Source of the DNA: AWTP1-18 sp036504515
GTDB taxonomy: Bacteria; Pseudomonadota; Gammaproteobacteria; Burkholderiales; Rhodocyclaceae
DNA length: 64,000 nt
Reading direction: 5' to 3'
Assembly (NCBI GenBank): GCA_036504515.1
Contig: DASXVA010000012.1
Location: 593,808-657,807, forward strand
The notes below the pieces were generated by a model. It was not told where the DNA came from. It saw only the letters and a program-made list of their open reading frames with translations, and did no database searches. A program made the position numbers and the translations under genes. Shown in pieces: positions 63,083-64,000 of the stretch; within the stretch, counting starts at the first letter, position 1; each line of letters opens with the position of its first letter.

Positions 63083-64000
63083 ATGTTCAAGGATCTTCGT
63101 ATCGGCGTCCGCTTGGGGCTTGGTTTTGGCTTGGTTGTATTGCTGTTGCTGACGGTATCGACCATTTCCCTTGTACGGCTAAGCGAACTAAGTACCAATG
63201 TCGATCTCTTGGTCAAAGACAAATTCCCTAAAACAGTTCAAGTCAATGCGGTCATTGACCAAATTAACCAGATTGCCCGGATTATCCGCAACACGCTCTT
63301 GGTAAAGGGTGATGAAGTCCAGAAGGAACTGGACCGAATTCCTGGCGCCCGGAAGATCATCTCTGAAAATCTGGAAAAGCTTTCGGCCACTGTCAAATCA
63401 GAAGATGGCAAAAAGCTTCTGGATAAAGTAGTGGACGCACGCAAGGTCTATGTCGCAGATCAAGATAGATTTATAGAAATCCTCAAAACAGGAAAACATG
63501 AAGATGCCGTGCAATTCATGGTGGACCAGATTCGCAAGAGTCAAGGTGCCTACATCAAGGCCCTTGATGACCTGAACGAACATCAACGACTGGCTATGGT
63601 CAAATCCGGTGATGAAACGATCGCCGCTGCATCAAGCGCGAAGATGATCATTCTTTCTATTGCCATAACCGCATTGCTTATTGCGGTGATCTTTGCCCTT
63701 TGGATTACACGTTCTATTACCCGGCCAATCAACGAAGCTGTTCATGTTGCGAGCGAACTTGCTGAGGGAAATCTGACCGTTCATATTCAAGTTGATAGTA
63801 AAGATGAAACCGGGCAACTCAAAGCTGCCATGCAGGGCATGATCAGTAAGCTTTCCCAAATCATTGGCGAAGTACGCGGTTCTGCCGATGCTCTTTCTTC
63901 TGCCTCTCAAGAAGTCTCGGCCACAGCCCAGTCCCTGTCCCAGTCATCTTCCGAACAGGCGGCTTCCGTTGAAGAAACCACAGCCTCCGTGGAAGAAATG
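63083..64000 (+). CDS. Chemoreceptor (MCP), cut by the window end
   Basis: First 306 residues of a methyl-accepting chemotaxis protein. Helix 1 at about 8-32, a four-helix-bundle type periplasmic domain (about 35-190), helix 2 at about 192-211 (MIILSIAITALLIAVIFALW), HAMP, and the start of the signalling domain (EQAASVEETTASVEEM). The frame stays open to the last base. 35 bp after cheA. Confidence 0.9.
   Translation, partial: MFKDLRIGVRLGLGFGLVVLLLLTVSTISLVRLSELSTNVDLLVKDKFPKTVQVNAVIDQINQIARIIRNTLLVKGDEVQKELDRIPGARKIISENLEKLSATVKSEDGKKLLDKVVDARKVYVADQDRFIEILKTGKHEDAVQFMVDQIRKSQGAYIKALDDLNEHQRLAMVKSGDETIAAASSAKMIILSIAITALLIAVIFALWITRSITRPINEAVHVASELAEGNLTVHIQVDSKDETGQLKAAMQGMISKLSQIIGEVRGSADALSSASQEVSATAQSLSQSSSEQAASVEETTASVEEM

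Overview
The window is chromosomal DNA from a nitrogen-fixing betaproteobacterium. The gene set (nifHDK with draT and an lrv-type protein, a membrane formate dehydrogenase, many chemotaxis and c-di-GMP proteins) and the high-GC codon usage resemble Rhodocyclales such as Azospira or Dechloromonas. That placement is inference from gene content; no rRNA or other marker lies in the window.

Layout. 1-9200: nitrogenase region. A small membrane protein gene and a reverse-strand draT (ADP-ribosyltransferase of NifH) precede a sigma-54 promoter with a perfect NifA-type upstream site. These drive nifH-nifD-nifK-nifT-ferredoxin-nifY-like-DUF6129-like-lrv-unknown (326 aa), ending in a terminator. Hairpins lie between nifH/nifD, nifD/nifK and nifK/nifT. 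9391-15160: YHS-domain protein, NtrC-type regulator with its sensor kinase, and a chemoreceptor ending in a PilZ (c-di-GMP) domain. 15403-17900: lower-GC island with an ankyrin protein, then an integron-type gene-cassette array (three small cassettes, attC-like sites, no integrase in view). 18090-21750: OsmC-YcaO fusion and an HD-GYP phosphodiesterase.

21890-29649: formate dehydrogenase module. fdhE diverges from fdhA-fdhB-fdhC-fdhD-moaA across a long perfect palindrome; the catalytic subunit has cysteine where E. coli FdnG has selenocysteine. 29695-38979: crcB, then the phosphate regulon on the reverse strand (pstS-pstC-pstA-pstB-phoU-phoB-phoR) with a Pho box. Diverging from it are an OlsB-like acyltransferase and a glycosyltransferase, suggesting phosphate-free membrane lipids made when phosphate is scarce. 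39022-40587: GAF/HD-GYP/hemerythrin protein. 40805-46470: esterase, then an arsenic operon arsR-arsC-arsC-acr3-arsD-arsA. 46528-52923: exported DUF1501/DUF1800 pair with a small CpxP-like protein, an OmpR/EnvZ-type pair, a truncated hemoglobin and a SapC-like protein. 53010-58560: thrC and the biotin genes bioA-bioF-bioH-bioC on the reverse strand. 58810-64000: chemotaxis operon (CheY-like, receptor-like protein, STAS protein, CheA, and a receptor cut by the window end).

How it fits together: low-oxygen nitrogen fixation and formate oxidation are combined with phosphate and arsenic responses and a dense c-di-GMP/chemotaxis layer (two HD-GYP proteins, a PilZ receptor, and a CheA with MshEN-like motifs). 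The most unusual finding is the integrase-less cassette array at about 16306-17897.
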